A stretch of DNA of 64,000 nt from Massilia aquatica. Lineage in GTDB: Bacteria > Pseudomonadota > Gammaproteobacteria > Burkholderiales > Burkholderiaceae_D. The DNA is taken from the NCBI RefSeq assembly GCF_011682045.1, contig NZ_VVIW01000003.1:310001-374000 (forward strand), read 5' to 3'. The translations under genes and the position numbers were made by a program. Shown here piece by piece: positions 9,637 to 17,597 of this stretch; positions within the stretch are counted from its first letter, which is position 1, and each line of letters starts with the position of its first letter. The notes under the pieces were generated by a model, which searched no databases, was not told where the DNA came from, and saw nothing but the letters and a program-made list of their open reading frames with translations.

Positions 9637-9684
9637 GTCCAGCCAGTCAGAAACCAGTTTGATACACCAGCCACGGAGAACACC

Positions 9685-10746
9685 ATGCCACGCACCGACG
9701 ATCTACGCATCCGCGAAATGAAGGAACTGACGCCGCCCTCCCATCTGATCCGCGAGTTTGCCTGCGGCGAGCGCGCCGAGCAGACCGCGGCCGGCGCGCG
9801 CGTGGCGCTGCACCGCATCCTGCACGGCCAGGACGACCGCCTGATGGTAGTGATCGGCCCCTGCTCGATCCACGATACGAAGGCGGCGATGGAATATGCG
9901 CGCCGCCTGATCGGCGAGCGCGAGCGCTTCAAGGGCGAACTCGAAATCGTCATGCGCGTGTACTTCGAAAAGCCGCGCACCACGGTCGGCTGGAAGGGCT
10001 TGATCAACGATCCGTACATGGACAACAGTTTCCGCATCAACGATGGCCTGCGCATGGCGCGCGAGCTGCTGCGCGACATCAACGAGCTCGGTTTGCCGGC
10101 CGGCACCGAATACCTTGACGTGATCAGCCCGCAATACATCGCCGACCTGATCAGCTGGGGCGCGATCGGGGCCCGCACCACCGAGTCGCAGGTGCACCGC
10201 GAACTGGCGTCCGGGTTGTCGTGTCCGGTGGGCTTCAAGAATGGGACCGACGGCAATATCAAGATCGCGGTGGAAGCGATCAAGGCGGCGTCGCAGCCGC
10301 ACCACTTCCTGTCGGTGACCAAGGGCGGGCATTCGGCGATCGTGTCGACCAACGGCAATGAGGATTGCCACATTATCCTGCGCGGCGGCAAGACCCCGAA
10401 CTACGATGCCGCCAGCGTGGACCTGGCCTGCCAGCAGATCGCCGCGCAGGGCCTGGACGCGCGCCTGATGATCGACGCTTCGCACGCCAACAGTTCCAAG
10501 AAGCCGGAAAACCAGGTGCCGGTATGCGCCGATATCGCCGCCCAGGTGGCCGGGGGCGATGGCCGCATCGTCGGCGTGATGGTGGAGTCGCACCTGGTGG
10601 CCGGGCGCCAGGACCTGGTGCCGGGCAAGGAACTGGTGTACGGCCAGTCGATCACCGATGGCTGCATCGATTGGGACAGCAGCGTGGCCGTGCTCGAAGG
10701 CCTGGCCGAGGCGGTGCGCCAGCGCCGCCAGCGCGCGCCGGCCTGA
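9685..10746 (+). CDS. aroG: 3-deoxy-7-phosphoheptulonate (DAHP) synthase, class I
   Basis: 353 aa, the usual length of AroF/AroG/AroH enzymes. It condenses phosphoenolpyruvate with erythrose-4-phosphate, the committed step of the shikimate pathway, in the cytoplasm. Family signatures are VVIGPCSIHD (metal-binding Cys), RVYFEKPRTTVGWKG, GARTTESQVHRELASG, GFKNGTDG, CHIILRGG and DASHANSSK. The N-terminal DDLRIREMKEL resembles E. coli AroG (Phe-sensitive) and suggests an intact feedback-sensing N-terminus, but the inhibitor cannot be assigned with certainty. GGAG lies 6 nt before the ATG. Transcription appears controlled by the Phe/Tyr leader attenuator immediately upstream. Confidence 0.97.
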   Translation: MPRTDDLRIREMKELTPPSHLIREFACGERAEQTAAGARVALHRILHGQDDRLMVVIGPCSIHDTKAAMEYARRLIGERERFKGELEIVMRVYFEKPRTTVGWKGLINDPYMDNSFRINDGLRMARELLRDINELGLPAGTEYLDVISPQYIADLISWGAIGARTTESQVHRELASGLSCPVGFKNGTDGNIKIAVEAIKAASQPHHFLSVTKGGHSAIVSTNGNEDCHIILRGGKTPNYDAASVDLACQQIAAQGLDARLMIDASHANSSKKPENQVPVCADIAAQVAGGDGRIVGVMVESHLVAGRQDLVPGKELVYGQSITDGCIDWDSSVAVLEGLAEAVRQRRQRAPA

Positions 10747-10832
10747 AGCGATCGCAGCGGGCTGAAGATGCCGCACTGAGGCACAGCGGGGCGTGCGCCA
10801 GCGGCCCCGCGCCTCTCCCGATAAGCTGAAAC

Positions 10833-10860
10833 GGCGGCGCTGCCCGGCGCCGCCGCCTGT
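10833..10860 (+). terminator. Possible terminator after aroG
   Basis: Stem GGCGGCGC (10833–10840) / GCGCCGCC (10847–10854) with a 6-nt loop, 86 bp after the aroG stop. The downstream tract is only GCCTGTTCATTT, so this may be a weak terminator. Confidence 0.4.
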
Positions 10861-11358
10861 TCATTTCCCCAACGCCGCGACCGGCGCCCATATTGAACGC
10901 CGCCATACGCAACATGGCGCGCTTCCACGCGCCCGCTTTTCAAGCGGGCACGGCTGCGCATTGCCAACCCCTGCAATTAATTTCCTTTATTCAAACACAA
11001 ATTTCTGTTCCGTATGCAAGAAACTACAGTGCAATCGACTGCACGCGACCACGGCTGTTGTTTATATACATATTGTGTGTTTACCGTTGACATCAATTAT
11101 TCCCATATGTTTCTATCTTGGGCTTGATTGGCAAAAAAGCACAGAAGTGCGGCGCCAGTTGGAGTATGTCGCTTTAAGCGAAGTGAAGAAGTTTCAGCCG
11201 ACGGAGACAAGGTTACCAAGAACTCGGCTGTTGTACTTTGCATCGGGACGTGTCCGCGATCCGGAACGTGCCACCGCGAGGTTCGCTACTTAAATTGATG
11301 CACCCTCCAAAAGAGATGGTGTTAATACTAATATTTTATAAAATCAAGGGATTCACAC
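10861..11358 (+). promoter_or_regulatory. AT-rich upstream region of the TonB receptor at 11359
   Basis: About 500 bp without a credible gene, markedly richer in A+T from ~10970 on. A TTGACA hexamer lies at 11087–11092 but no good −10 box follows at 16–18 bp, and TATATA-like tracts lie at 11063–11075, so the promoter cannot be placed with confidence. The last 40 bp contain AAGGGA about 8 nt before the receptor ATG. Confidence 0.4.
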
Positions 11359-14250
11359 ATGATGACAGAAACCGTTTTATCGCGTTCACTGCGCCTGGTC
11401 TTTTCGGGCGGTATCGCAGTCGGCCTCGGCCTTGCGGCATTGCCAGCCGTCGCCCAGACCGCTTCACAGGACAATTCGATGCAGCGCGTCGAGATCACCG
11501 GCTCGTCGATCAAACGCGTCGCCGCTGAAACCGCGCTGCCTGTCACCATTCTTAAACGCGAAGACATCGAGCGCACCGGCGCCACCTCCGCCCAAGACCT
11601 CGTCAACCTGATTCCGGGTAACTTCGGCGGCGGCGTCACCGCCAACAACGTCGGCGCCTCCGGCGTGCCGTCGACCGCCAACCTGCGCGCCCTCGGCGCC
11701 CGCTACACGCTGGTGCTGCTGAACGGCCGCCGCGTGGCCAACTATGCGGTCGGCAACAACCCGGTCGACCTGAACTCGATTCCGCTGTCGGCCATCGAAC
11801 GCATCGAAGTGCTGCGCGACGGCGCCTCGGCCGTGTACGGCGCCGATGCGGTGGCCGGCGTGATCAACTTCATCCTGCGCAAGGACTACAAGGGCGTGGA
11901 AATGTCCGCCTACAAGACCCACGTCGACCAGGGTGGCGGCAACACCAAGAGCTTCAATATCACGGCCGGCTTCGGCGACCTGGCGACCGACCGCTTCAAC
12001 GTGCTGGTCAGCGCCAACCACGAAGAGAACGAAAAACTGCTGGCGTCCGAGCGCAGCTTTTCGACGACCTCGGTGCGTCCCGACCTGGGCATCAACAAGT
12101 CTTCGCCGCGTAACGGCGTGCCCAACCTGACCTTCATCGATTCGCTCGGCAACAAGTACGTGGGCGTCAACCCGTTCCGCTACAACGGTTGCAAGAACGA
12201 CGAATTCAGCCTGGTGGTTAACAGCGAAAAAGGCTGCGGCACCGACTACGTCAAGTACATCGACCTGGTTCCTGAAGCCAAGCACGACAATATCGTCACA
12301 CGCGGCGTGTTCAAGGTCAGCGACAGCCTGGAACTGTTCGCCGAAGCGGCTTACACCAAGGACAAGATGATCGCGGCGTCCTCGCCGGCGCCGTATACCG
12401 AGCCGATGAACTACCCGGTCAAAGGCCGCTTTTATCCGAAAACCATCAAGCTGCCGAAAGGCTTGAAACTGCCTGCCGGCTACAAAATGCCGAATGGCAC
12501 TGTTACGACTGCGGAAAGCGTTCTCGCGGCCGATATGGACGTCACCCCGACCGGTCCGCTCTCGGGTACCTGGCGTACCGTCGCCGGCGGCGGCCGCAAC
12601 GACCTGACCAAGACCGAGAACACCCGTGTCGTGGTGGGCGCCAAGGGCAATATGGTCGGCTGGGATTACGAAACGGCATTGACCTATGGCAAAAACGAAG
12701 TCGAAATCAGCTTCGGCCCAGGCAAGTTCAGCTACGCCAAACTGCGGCCGCTGGTCGATTCCGGCGAGATCAATGTGTTCGGCACCCAGGATGCGGCCAG
12801 TCTGGCAGCCTTGCTCGGTTCGCAGCTGAGCGGCTTCGAAAACGGCGGGGTGTCGACCTCGAAAGAGTTCGATTTCCGTATGTCCAAGGAAATCTTCAAC
12901 CTGCCGGCCGGTGCGGTCGGCTTCTCGGTCGGTACCTCCTACCGTACTGAAAAGCTGAGCCAGGTATCGTCCGATGTGCTCAAGAACGGTGACGAAGTCG
13001 GCGGCGCTGGCGAAATTCCTGGCGTGACCGGCGACCGTAAAGTGTTCGGCCTGTTCTCGGAAGTTGTTGTTCCTGTCGTTAAGGACCTGGAACTGACCGC
13101 CGCTGCGCGCTACGACAAGTACAAGAACGGTTTCGGCACCGAATTCGACAATCTGAGCCCGAAACTTGGCTTCACCTACCGTCCGAGCGCCATGATCATG
13201 GCGCGCGGTTCGGTGGCCCGCGGCTTCCGCGCCCCGACCCTGGTCGACAACCTCAATCCAAAGGCGCTGAACAACACCTCGTCGAATTTCAACGATCCGA
13301 TCCGCTGCCCGAATGGCGTGGCGATCAACGACACGGTGGGCGAACGCCAGGATGAGTGCTCGGTCCAGCTCGACACCCAGAACAGCGGCAATCCTGATCT
13401 GAAGCCGGAAAAATCGAAGCAGTACACCCTGGGCCTGGTATTCCAGCCGACCTCGACCATCAGCGGTTCGATCGATTACTGGAACGTGAAGATCGACAAG
13501 TCGATCAACGCGATGTCGGAAAATACCGTGTTCGGCGATCCGGTTGCCAACATCAACCAGTTCTACCGCTACGATCCGGTAATCGAAGACAAGTATTTGA
13601 AAGACAAAGTAGACGCGGAAAAGCTTAATCTGCCTCCGCCGCCAGTGCCGGTCGGCGCCAAGAAGCTTCCTTACAAGGCCAGCACCAACAAGGACTTCCC
13701 GCTCGCCTACGTGGCACTGCCACGCGTGAACACCGGCAAGTTCTACGCCGCCGGTGTCGATTTGAACCTGAACTACCGCCAGAAGTTCGGCGACATGGGC
13801 ACGGTCGGCGCGAACTACGATTCGACCTACTACAGCAAGCATGGCTACCAGTACGAGGGCGAAAAGGAAGTCAGCGACCTGGGCAAATTCAAGGACTTCG
13901 GCCCGACCCCGCGCTATCGCCACACCCTGGGCCTGACGTACGGCCTCGGCCAGTGGAGCGGCTCGGTCACCCACAACTACACCAAAGGGTACTGGGACTA
14001 CACCGATCCTTCGCTGATCGCCGCCGACTACCCGGAACTGCGCAAGGTCGGCAACTACTCGACCTTCGATGCCACCATTGGCTGGAAACCGATGAAGAAC
14101 CTGAGCATGACCTTTGGTGTCAAGAACATCGCCGACGAAGACCCACCATCGTCGCGTAACGGCGCCAACTTCCAGGTCGGCTACGATGCGTCGTTCACCA
14201 ACCCGCTGGGCCGCACCTTTTACGCACGTCTGAACTACAAGTTCCTGTAA
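11359..14250 (+). CDS. TonB-dependent outer-membrane receptor (subfamily A, divergent)
   Basis: 963 aa. Signal peptide ending AVAQ, TonB-box-like QRVEITGSSIKR, plug with YTLVLLNGRRVANYAVG and IEVLRDGASAVYGADAVAGVINF, then a barrel ending LGRTFYARLNYKFL. It shares with the other four receptors the sequence DPIRCPNG...C, a probable disulfide-bonded surface loop, and the N-P-x-L-x-P-E-K-S barrel motif. It is the only rightward receptor here and stands alone: its own AT-rich upstream region and a strong terminator follow. Codon usage is less extremely GC-rich than that of neighbours. Ligand unknown. Confidence 0.95.
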   Translation: MMTETVLSRSLRLVFSGGIAVGLGLAALPAVAQTASQDNSMQRVEITGSSIKRVAAETALPVTILKREDIERTGATSAQDLVNLIPGNFGGGVTANNVGASGVPSTANLRALGARYTLVLLNGRRVANYAVGNNPVDLNSIPLSAIERIEVLRDGASAVYGADAVAGVINFILRKDYKGVEMSAYKTHVDQGGGNTKSFNITAGFGDLATDRFNVLVSANHEENEKLLASERSFSTTSVRPDLGINKSSPRNGVPNLTFIDSLGNKYVGVNPFRYNGCKNDEFSLVVNSEKGCGTDYVKYIDLVPEAKHDNIVTRGVFKVSDSLELFAEAAYTKDKMIAASSPAPYTEPMNYPVKGRFYPKTIKLPKGLKLPAGYKMPNGTVTTAESVLAADMDVTPTGPLSGTWRTVAGGGRNDLTKTENTRVVVGAKGNMVGWDYETALTYGKNEVEISFGPGKFSYAKLRPLVDSGEINVFGTQDAASLAALLGSQLSGFENGGVSTSKEFDFRMSKEIFNLPAGAVGFSVGTSYRTEKLSQVSSDVLKNGDEVGGAGEIPGVTGDRKVFGLFSEVVVPVVKDLELTAAARYDKYKNGFGTEFDNLSPKLGFTYRPSAMIMARGSVARGFRAPTLVDNLNPKALNNTSSNFNDPIRCPNGVAINDTVGERQDECSVQLDTQNSGNPDLKPEKSKQYTLGLVFQPTSTISGSIDYWNVKIDKSINAMSENTVFGDPVANINQFYRYDPVIEDKYLKDKVDAEKLNLPPPPVPVGAKKLPYKASTNKDFPLAYVALPRVNTGKFYAAGVDLNLNYRQKFGDMGTVGANYDSTYYSKHGYQYEGEKEVSDLGKFKDFGPTPRYRHTLGLTYGLGQWSGSVTHNYTKGYWDYTDPSLIAADYPELRKVGNYSTFDATIGWKPMKNLSMTFGVKNIADEDPPSSRNGANFQVGYDASFTNPLGRTFYARLNYKFL

Positions 14251-14315
14251 TTGCCGGGGTGGGCGGCGGTTGACAGACAGCCACCGCTTACCTTTGCAAG
14301 AAACTTGTAGGACGT

Positions 14316-14354
14316 AAAAAACCCCGCCGGACACCCTGTCCGGCGGGGTTTTTT
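14316..14354 (+). terminator. Strong rho-independent terminator after the receptor
   Basis: 13-bp perfect stem ACCCCGCCGGACA (14321–14333) / TGTCCGGCGGGGT (14337–14349), CCC loop, flanked by A5 on the 5' side and T6 on the 3' side. It lies 66 bp after the receptor stop and isolates it from ispH. Confidence 0.92.
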
Positions 14355-14387
14355 CTTGGCGGTGCGGCCTTGCGACATTTCAGGGGT

Positions 14388-14401
14388 TTGATCTGTATCA
14401 A
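14388..14401 (+). promoter_or_regulatory. FNR/ANR-type binding site upstream of ispH
   Basis: TTGATCTGTATCAA is a perfect match to the consensus TTGAT-N4-ATCAA. Its centre lies 72 bp before the ispH ATG. If it acts as a class II activator site (−41.5), transcription would start near 14436 with a −10 box around TAAGCT (14424–14429). That would make the isoprenoid operon oxygen-responsive; this is inference from motif and spacing only. Confidence 0.6.
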
Positions 14402-14466
14402 TCCCGGCCGGGTCCAGCCACGTAAGCTCTAAAGCGGACTGATCCAGTCTCCGCTTCGGAGGATGT

Positions 14467-15420
14467 ATGCAAATCGTGTTGGCCAATCCGCGCGGCTTTT
14501 GTGCCGGGGTCGAGCGCGCCATCGAGATCGTCGAGCGCGCCCTCGAGGTGTTCGGCGCGCCGGTCTATGTGCGTCACGAAATCGTGCATAACCGCCACGT
14601 GGTGGCCGCGCTGCGCGAGCGCGGCGCGCTGTTCGTCGAGGAACTGGCGCAGGTGCCCGAGCACAGTATCGTGGTGTTCAGCGCGCACGGCATCGCGCCG
14701 CAGGTGCGGGCCGAGGCCGACGCGCGCGGCCTGCGCGTGTTCGACGCCACCTGTCCGCTGGTCGGCAAGGTCCACATGGAAGTCGGGCGCCACGCGCGCG
14801 ACGGCCGCGAAGTGATCCTGATCGGCCACGCCGGGCATCCCGAAATCGTCGGCACGCTCGGCCACTACAGCGGCCCCAGCGCGCGCGCCATCCACGTCGT
14901 CGGCAACGCCGGCGAAGCCGCGCAGCTCCAGGTGCAAGACCCCACGCGCCTGGCGTACGCCACCCAGACCACGTTTTCGATCGACGACATCAAGCCCATC
15001 CTGCATATCCTGCAAATGCGCTTTCCGGCGCTGACCGGGCCGCGCAAGGAAGATATCTGCTACGCCACCCAGAACCGCCAGGCCGCCATCAAGGAACTGG
15101 CCGCCACCTGCGACCTGATCCTGGTGATCGGTTCGCCCGCCAGCGCCAACTCGCAGCGCCTGCGCGAGATCGCCGCGGGGCAGCAGGTCGACGCCTACCT
15201 GGTCGATGACGCCGAGCAGTTGCAGCGCGCCTGGTTCGACGGCCGCCGCCGCGTCGGCATCACCTCCGGCGCCTCCACCCCCGAAGTGCTGCTCGGGCAG
15301 GTGGTGGCGCGCCTGCAAGCGTGGGGCGCCGGCCCGGTGGAAAATCGTCCCGGCGTGCGCGAGCACGTGGTGTTCGCCCTGCCGCGCGAACTGGTGCGCG
15401 CGGCCCGCACCGCAAGCTGA
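14467..15420 (+). CDS. ispH: 4-hydroxy-3-methylbut-2-enyl diphosphate reductase (IspH/LytB)
   Basis: 317 aa, full length. It makes IPP and DMAPP from HMBPP, the last step of the MEP pathway, using an oxygen-sensitive [4Fe-4S] cluster. The three cluster cysteines are present: C12 (ANPRGFCAGV), C96 (DATCPLVGK) and C198 (DICYATQNRQ). Other family motifs are FSAHG and IGSPASANSQRL. GGAGG lies 4 nt before the ATG at 14467, preferred over the ATG at 14463. It leads a run of four co-oriented genes ending in a polyprenyl synthetase, behind a terminator and an FNR-like site. Its place in a specialised isoprenoid cluster suggests it may be an extra copy beside a housekeeping ispH elsewhere, which cannot be tested here. 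Confidence 0.96.
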   Translation: MQIVLANPRGFCAGVERAIEIVERALEVFGAPVYVRHEIVHNRHVVAALRERGALFVEELAQVPEHSIVVFSAHGIAPQVRAEADARGLRVFDATCPLVGKVHMEVGRHARDGREVILIGHAGHPEIVGTLGHYSGPSARAIHVVGNAGEAAQLQVQDPTRLAYATQTTFSIDDIKPILHILQMRFPALTGPRKEDICYATQNRQAAIKELAATCDLILVIGSPASANSQRLREIAAGQQVDAYLVDDAEQLQRAWFDGRRRVGITSGASTPEVLLGQVVARLQAWGAGPVENRPGVREHVVFALPRELVRAARTAS

Positions 15421-15446
15421 ATTTCAACCCTGTGAGGAGAACCATC

Positions 15447-15803
15447 ATGCCCGAACAAAACGTCTCGATCCTGTCCTTCGCGGAAGAAACGGTCCGGCTC
15501 GAACATACCTTCAAACTCGACAAGCCGTGCCCGGTCTCGATTTCGTTCGATCCGTCCCCGGCCAGCGTGATGCTCTCAAGCGACCCGCAGCGTCCGCTCC
15601 AGGTCAGCATGAACATGCTGCTGGCCGCGCGCGAGCCGGTGCCCGTGTGCATCACCGTGTGCGAACCGATCTGCGCGCGCAGCGATTACACGATCGGCAT
15701 CGAGGTGTTCGGCAACCCGTTTGCCAGCATCACGGTGCGCGGCACCACGCGTTTGTTCGCCTGCCGCGACGATGTGCCGACCCCGACCCCGGTGCCCGGC
15801 TGA
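15447..15803 (+). CDS. Unknown small protein of the isoprenoid locus (118 aa, cysteine-containing)
   Basis: 118 aa starting at an ATG with GAGGAGA 6 nt upstream, 26 nt after the ispH stop. I do not recognise a family. The sequence is rich in alternating hydrophobic residues, suggesting a beta-sandwich, with five cysteines (C28, C68, C72, C76, C106). Three of them are spaced CxxxCxxxC in VCITVCEPICARSD, which could bind metal or form disulfides. No signal peptide or membrane segment, so probably cytoplasmic. The C-terminus is proline/threonine rich (PTPTPVPG). Operon position argues for a role linked to the isoprenoid enzymes, for example as a subunit or carrier; this is inference. Confidence 0.75.
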   Translation: MPEQNVSILSFAEETVRLEHTFKLDKPCPVSISFDPSPASVMLSSDPQRPLQVSMNMLLAAREPVPVCITVCEPICARSDYTIGIEVFGNPFASITVRGTTRLFACRDDVPTPTPVPG

Positions 15804-15871
15804 TGTGTCCGGGGCCGCGCCCGGGTCTCCGCCTTTCCAACCGTAATCGTCACGCCAAGGAGCTGTGAGCA

Positions 15872-16561
15872 ATGCCAAGCAATGAAAGCGACAACATCAG
15901 CATGAGCCGGGCCGAGCTCGATTACCTGATCCGCATGGCCGGCAAGACGTCGCGCATCGTGCAGCAGGCCGCCTCGACCCTGGAAGAAGAAATCGCGCTC
16001 GGGGTGGCGGCCGCCAAACGGGTCGAAATGCGTTTCGTGGACGTGGAAAAACTGCGCGCCGGCGACCCCGCCGACGTGATGCAGCGCTTTCGCCGCGACG
16101 CGCACGAGGTGGTCGACATCCTGCTCGACATGGTGGTCCTGGCCAGCAATTCGCTCGGTGCGCTGTCGGAGCGGGTAGTCACGGTGCGCCCCGGCGGCGC
16201 GGCGGCGCCGAAGCAGGGCGGCGACGCCACCGCGTCCTTAAAGATGCCGCAGCCGATCGCGCCGGGCAGCTCGCTCAGCGTGCCGATGACCCTGGAAAAC
16301 GCGGCCGATGTCCCGACCGGGTTGTTTCGTTTCCACTGCGCCGACCTGCTCAGCGAAAGCGGCGCCCGCCTGACGGCGGCGCAGATCGCCTTCGTGCCGG
16401 AGCAGCTGTTCATCGCGGCGCGCTCGGCGGCGACGGTGCAAATCACGGTGACGGTGCCGCCGGATTGCGCGCCCGGCACCTATTCCGGGCTGCTGCTGGC
16501 CAGCGCGCTGGAACAGGTGCGCGCCGTGCTCACCGTGCAGGTCGAGTCGCCCGGTGAGTGA
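15872..16561 (+). CDS. Unknown two-domain protein of the isoprenoid locus (helical N-term, Ig-like C-term)
   Basis: 229 aa; AGGAG lies 9 nt before the ATG. The first ~95 residues look alpha-helical and amphipathic (SRAELDYLIRMAGKTSRIVQ..., later HEVVDILLDMVVLASNSL). A G/A/P-rich linker around residues 105–118 follows. The last ~110 residues have the pattern of an Ig-like or NEW3-type beta-sandwich (PGSSLSVPMTLENAADVPTG; CAPGTYSGLLLA). No signal peptide or membrane span. The 3' end overlaps the polyprenyl synthetase start by 8 nt, so the two are probably translationally coupled. Function unknown; I infer it works with the synthetase. Confidence 0.75.
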   Translation: MPSNESDNISMSRAELDYLIRMAGKTSRIVQQAASTLEEEIALGVAAAKRVEMRFVDVEKLRAGDPADVMQRFRRDAHEVVDILLDMVVLASNSLGALSERVVTVRPGGAAAPKQGGDATASLKMPQPIAPGSSLSVPMTLENAADVPTGLFRFHCADLLSESGARLTAAQIAFVPEQLFIAARSAATVQITVTVPPDCAPGTYSGLLLASALEQVRAVLTVQVESPGE

Positions 16562-17597
16562 GGCGGACGGGCGTTCCCGTTTTGTCGAGGCCAGCCTGGC
16601 GCGCTACAAGGAGCTCACCATGGCGCGTCTGCTGGAATACCTGCCCAGCAAGGAGCCGCGGCGCTATCTGTACGACCTGCTGCCGGTGTATCCGCTGCGC
16701 TCGGGCAAGGGCCTGCGGCCGGCGCTGTGCATCGCCGCCTGCTGCGCCTTCGGCGGCGAGGTGCGCCGGGTGCTCGAATCGGCGGTCGCCATCGAGCTCT
16801 ATCACAACGCCTTCCTGATCCACGACGACATCGAAGACGGCAGCGAAAGCCGGCGCGGCCAGCCGACCCTGCAGGCCGACCAGGGCCTGGCGGTCGCGCT
16901 CAACGTGGGCGACGCCATGCAGGTGCTGTGCATCCGCCTGCTGCTCAACAACCTGGCGATCGTCGGCCCGCAACTGACCTGGCGCATCGTCAACGAAATC
17001 GAGCACATGGTGTGCCAGACGGTCGAAGGCCAGGCGCTGGAACTGGGCTGGGTGCGCGACAACGTGGCCGAGCTGAGCGAGGAAGACTACCTGCGCATGG
17101 TGCTCAAGAAAACCTGCTGGTACACCTGCATGCACCCGCTGCGCATCGGCGCCCTGGTCGCGACCGGCGGCGCGCTGCCGCTCGAGCGCTTCGACCGCTT
17201 CGGCTACTACATGGGCGCGGCGTTCCAGATCCAGGACGACATCCTCAACCTCGATGCCGACGAAGGCAAGTACGGCAAGGAAATCAACGGCGACATCTGG
17301 GAGGGCAAGCGCACCCTGATGCTGATCCACACGGTGGGCCATTGCGAGGAGGCGGAAAAACAGCGCATCCGGGCCTTCCTGGCGCTTCCCCGCGGGGCGC
17401 GCCAGCAAGCCGAGGTCGACTGGGTGCGCGCCACGATGGACAAGTACGGCGGCATTGCCCATGCGCGCAGCTGCGCGCGCCAGTTGGCCGGCGCGGCCCT
17501 GCATGAATTCGAGCAAGTCTTCGGCGCGCTGCCCGACTCCGAGCACAAGCGCTTCCTGCACCAAGTGGTGCTTTACATGATTGAGCGCGATCTGTAA
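16554..17597 (+). CDS. Polyprenyl (geranylgeranyl-type) diphosphate synthase
   Basis: 347 aa, GTG start overlapping the previous stop. A trans-isoprenyl diphosphate synthase: it adds IPP to an allylic diphosphate with Mg2+. The first Asp-rich motif is DDIED (91–95) followed by the substrate-binding RR (100–101); the second is DDILN (228–232). The early GKGLRPALC segment binds IPP. The second motif ends in Asn rather than the usual Asp, a small departure. Chain length cannot be fixed from sequence, though a neighbouring geranylgeranyl-reductase-type protein hints at C20. Several extra cysteines (CCAF, CWYTC) are present. The 3' end overlaps the convergent flavoprotein gene by 25 bp. Confidence 0.92.
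   Translation: MSEADGRSRFVEASLARYKELTMARLLEYLPSKEPRRYLYDLLPVYPLRSGKGLRPALCIAACCAFGGEVRRVLESAVAIELYHNAFLIHDDIEDGSESRRGQPTLQADQGLAVALNVGDAMQVLCIRLLLNNLAIVGPQLTWRIVNEIEHMVCQTVEGQALELGWVRDNVAELSEEDYLRMVLKKTCWYTCMHPLRIGALVATGGALPLERFDRFGYYMGAAFQIQDDILNLDADEGKYGKEINGDIWEGKRTLMLIHTVGHCEEAEKQRIRAFLALPRGARQQAEVDWVRATMDKYGGIAHARSCARQLAGAALHEFEQVFGALPDSEHKRFLHQVVLYMIERDL

Noticed and set aside
11087-11119. A promoter from TTGACA at 11087 for the receptor at 11359
   Set aside because: No acceptable −10 hexamer at 16–18 bp; TATCTT lies 21 bp away.
15872-16561. The 229-aa protein as a family 2 encapsulin shell protein, given the terpenoid neighbours
   Set aside because: Too short, with a helical N-terminus and Ig-like C-terminus instead of the HK97-type fold pattern.
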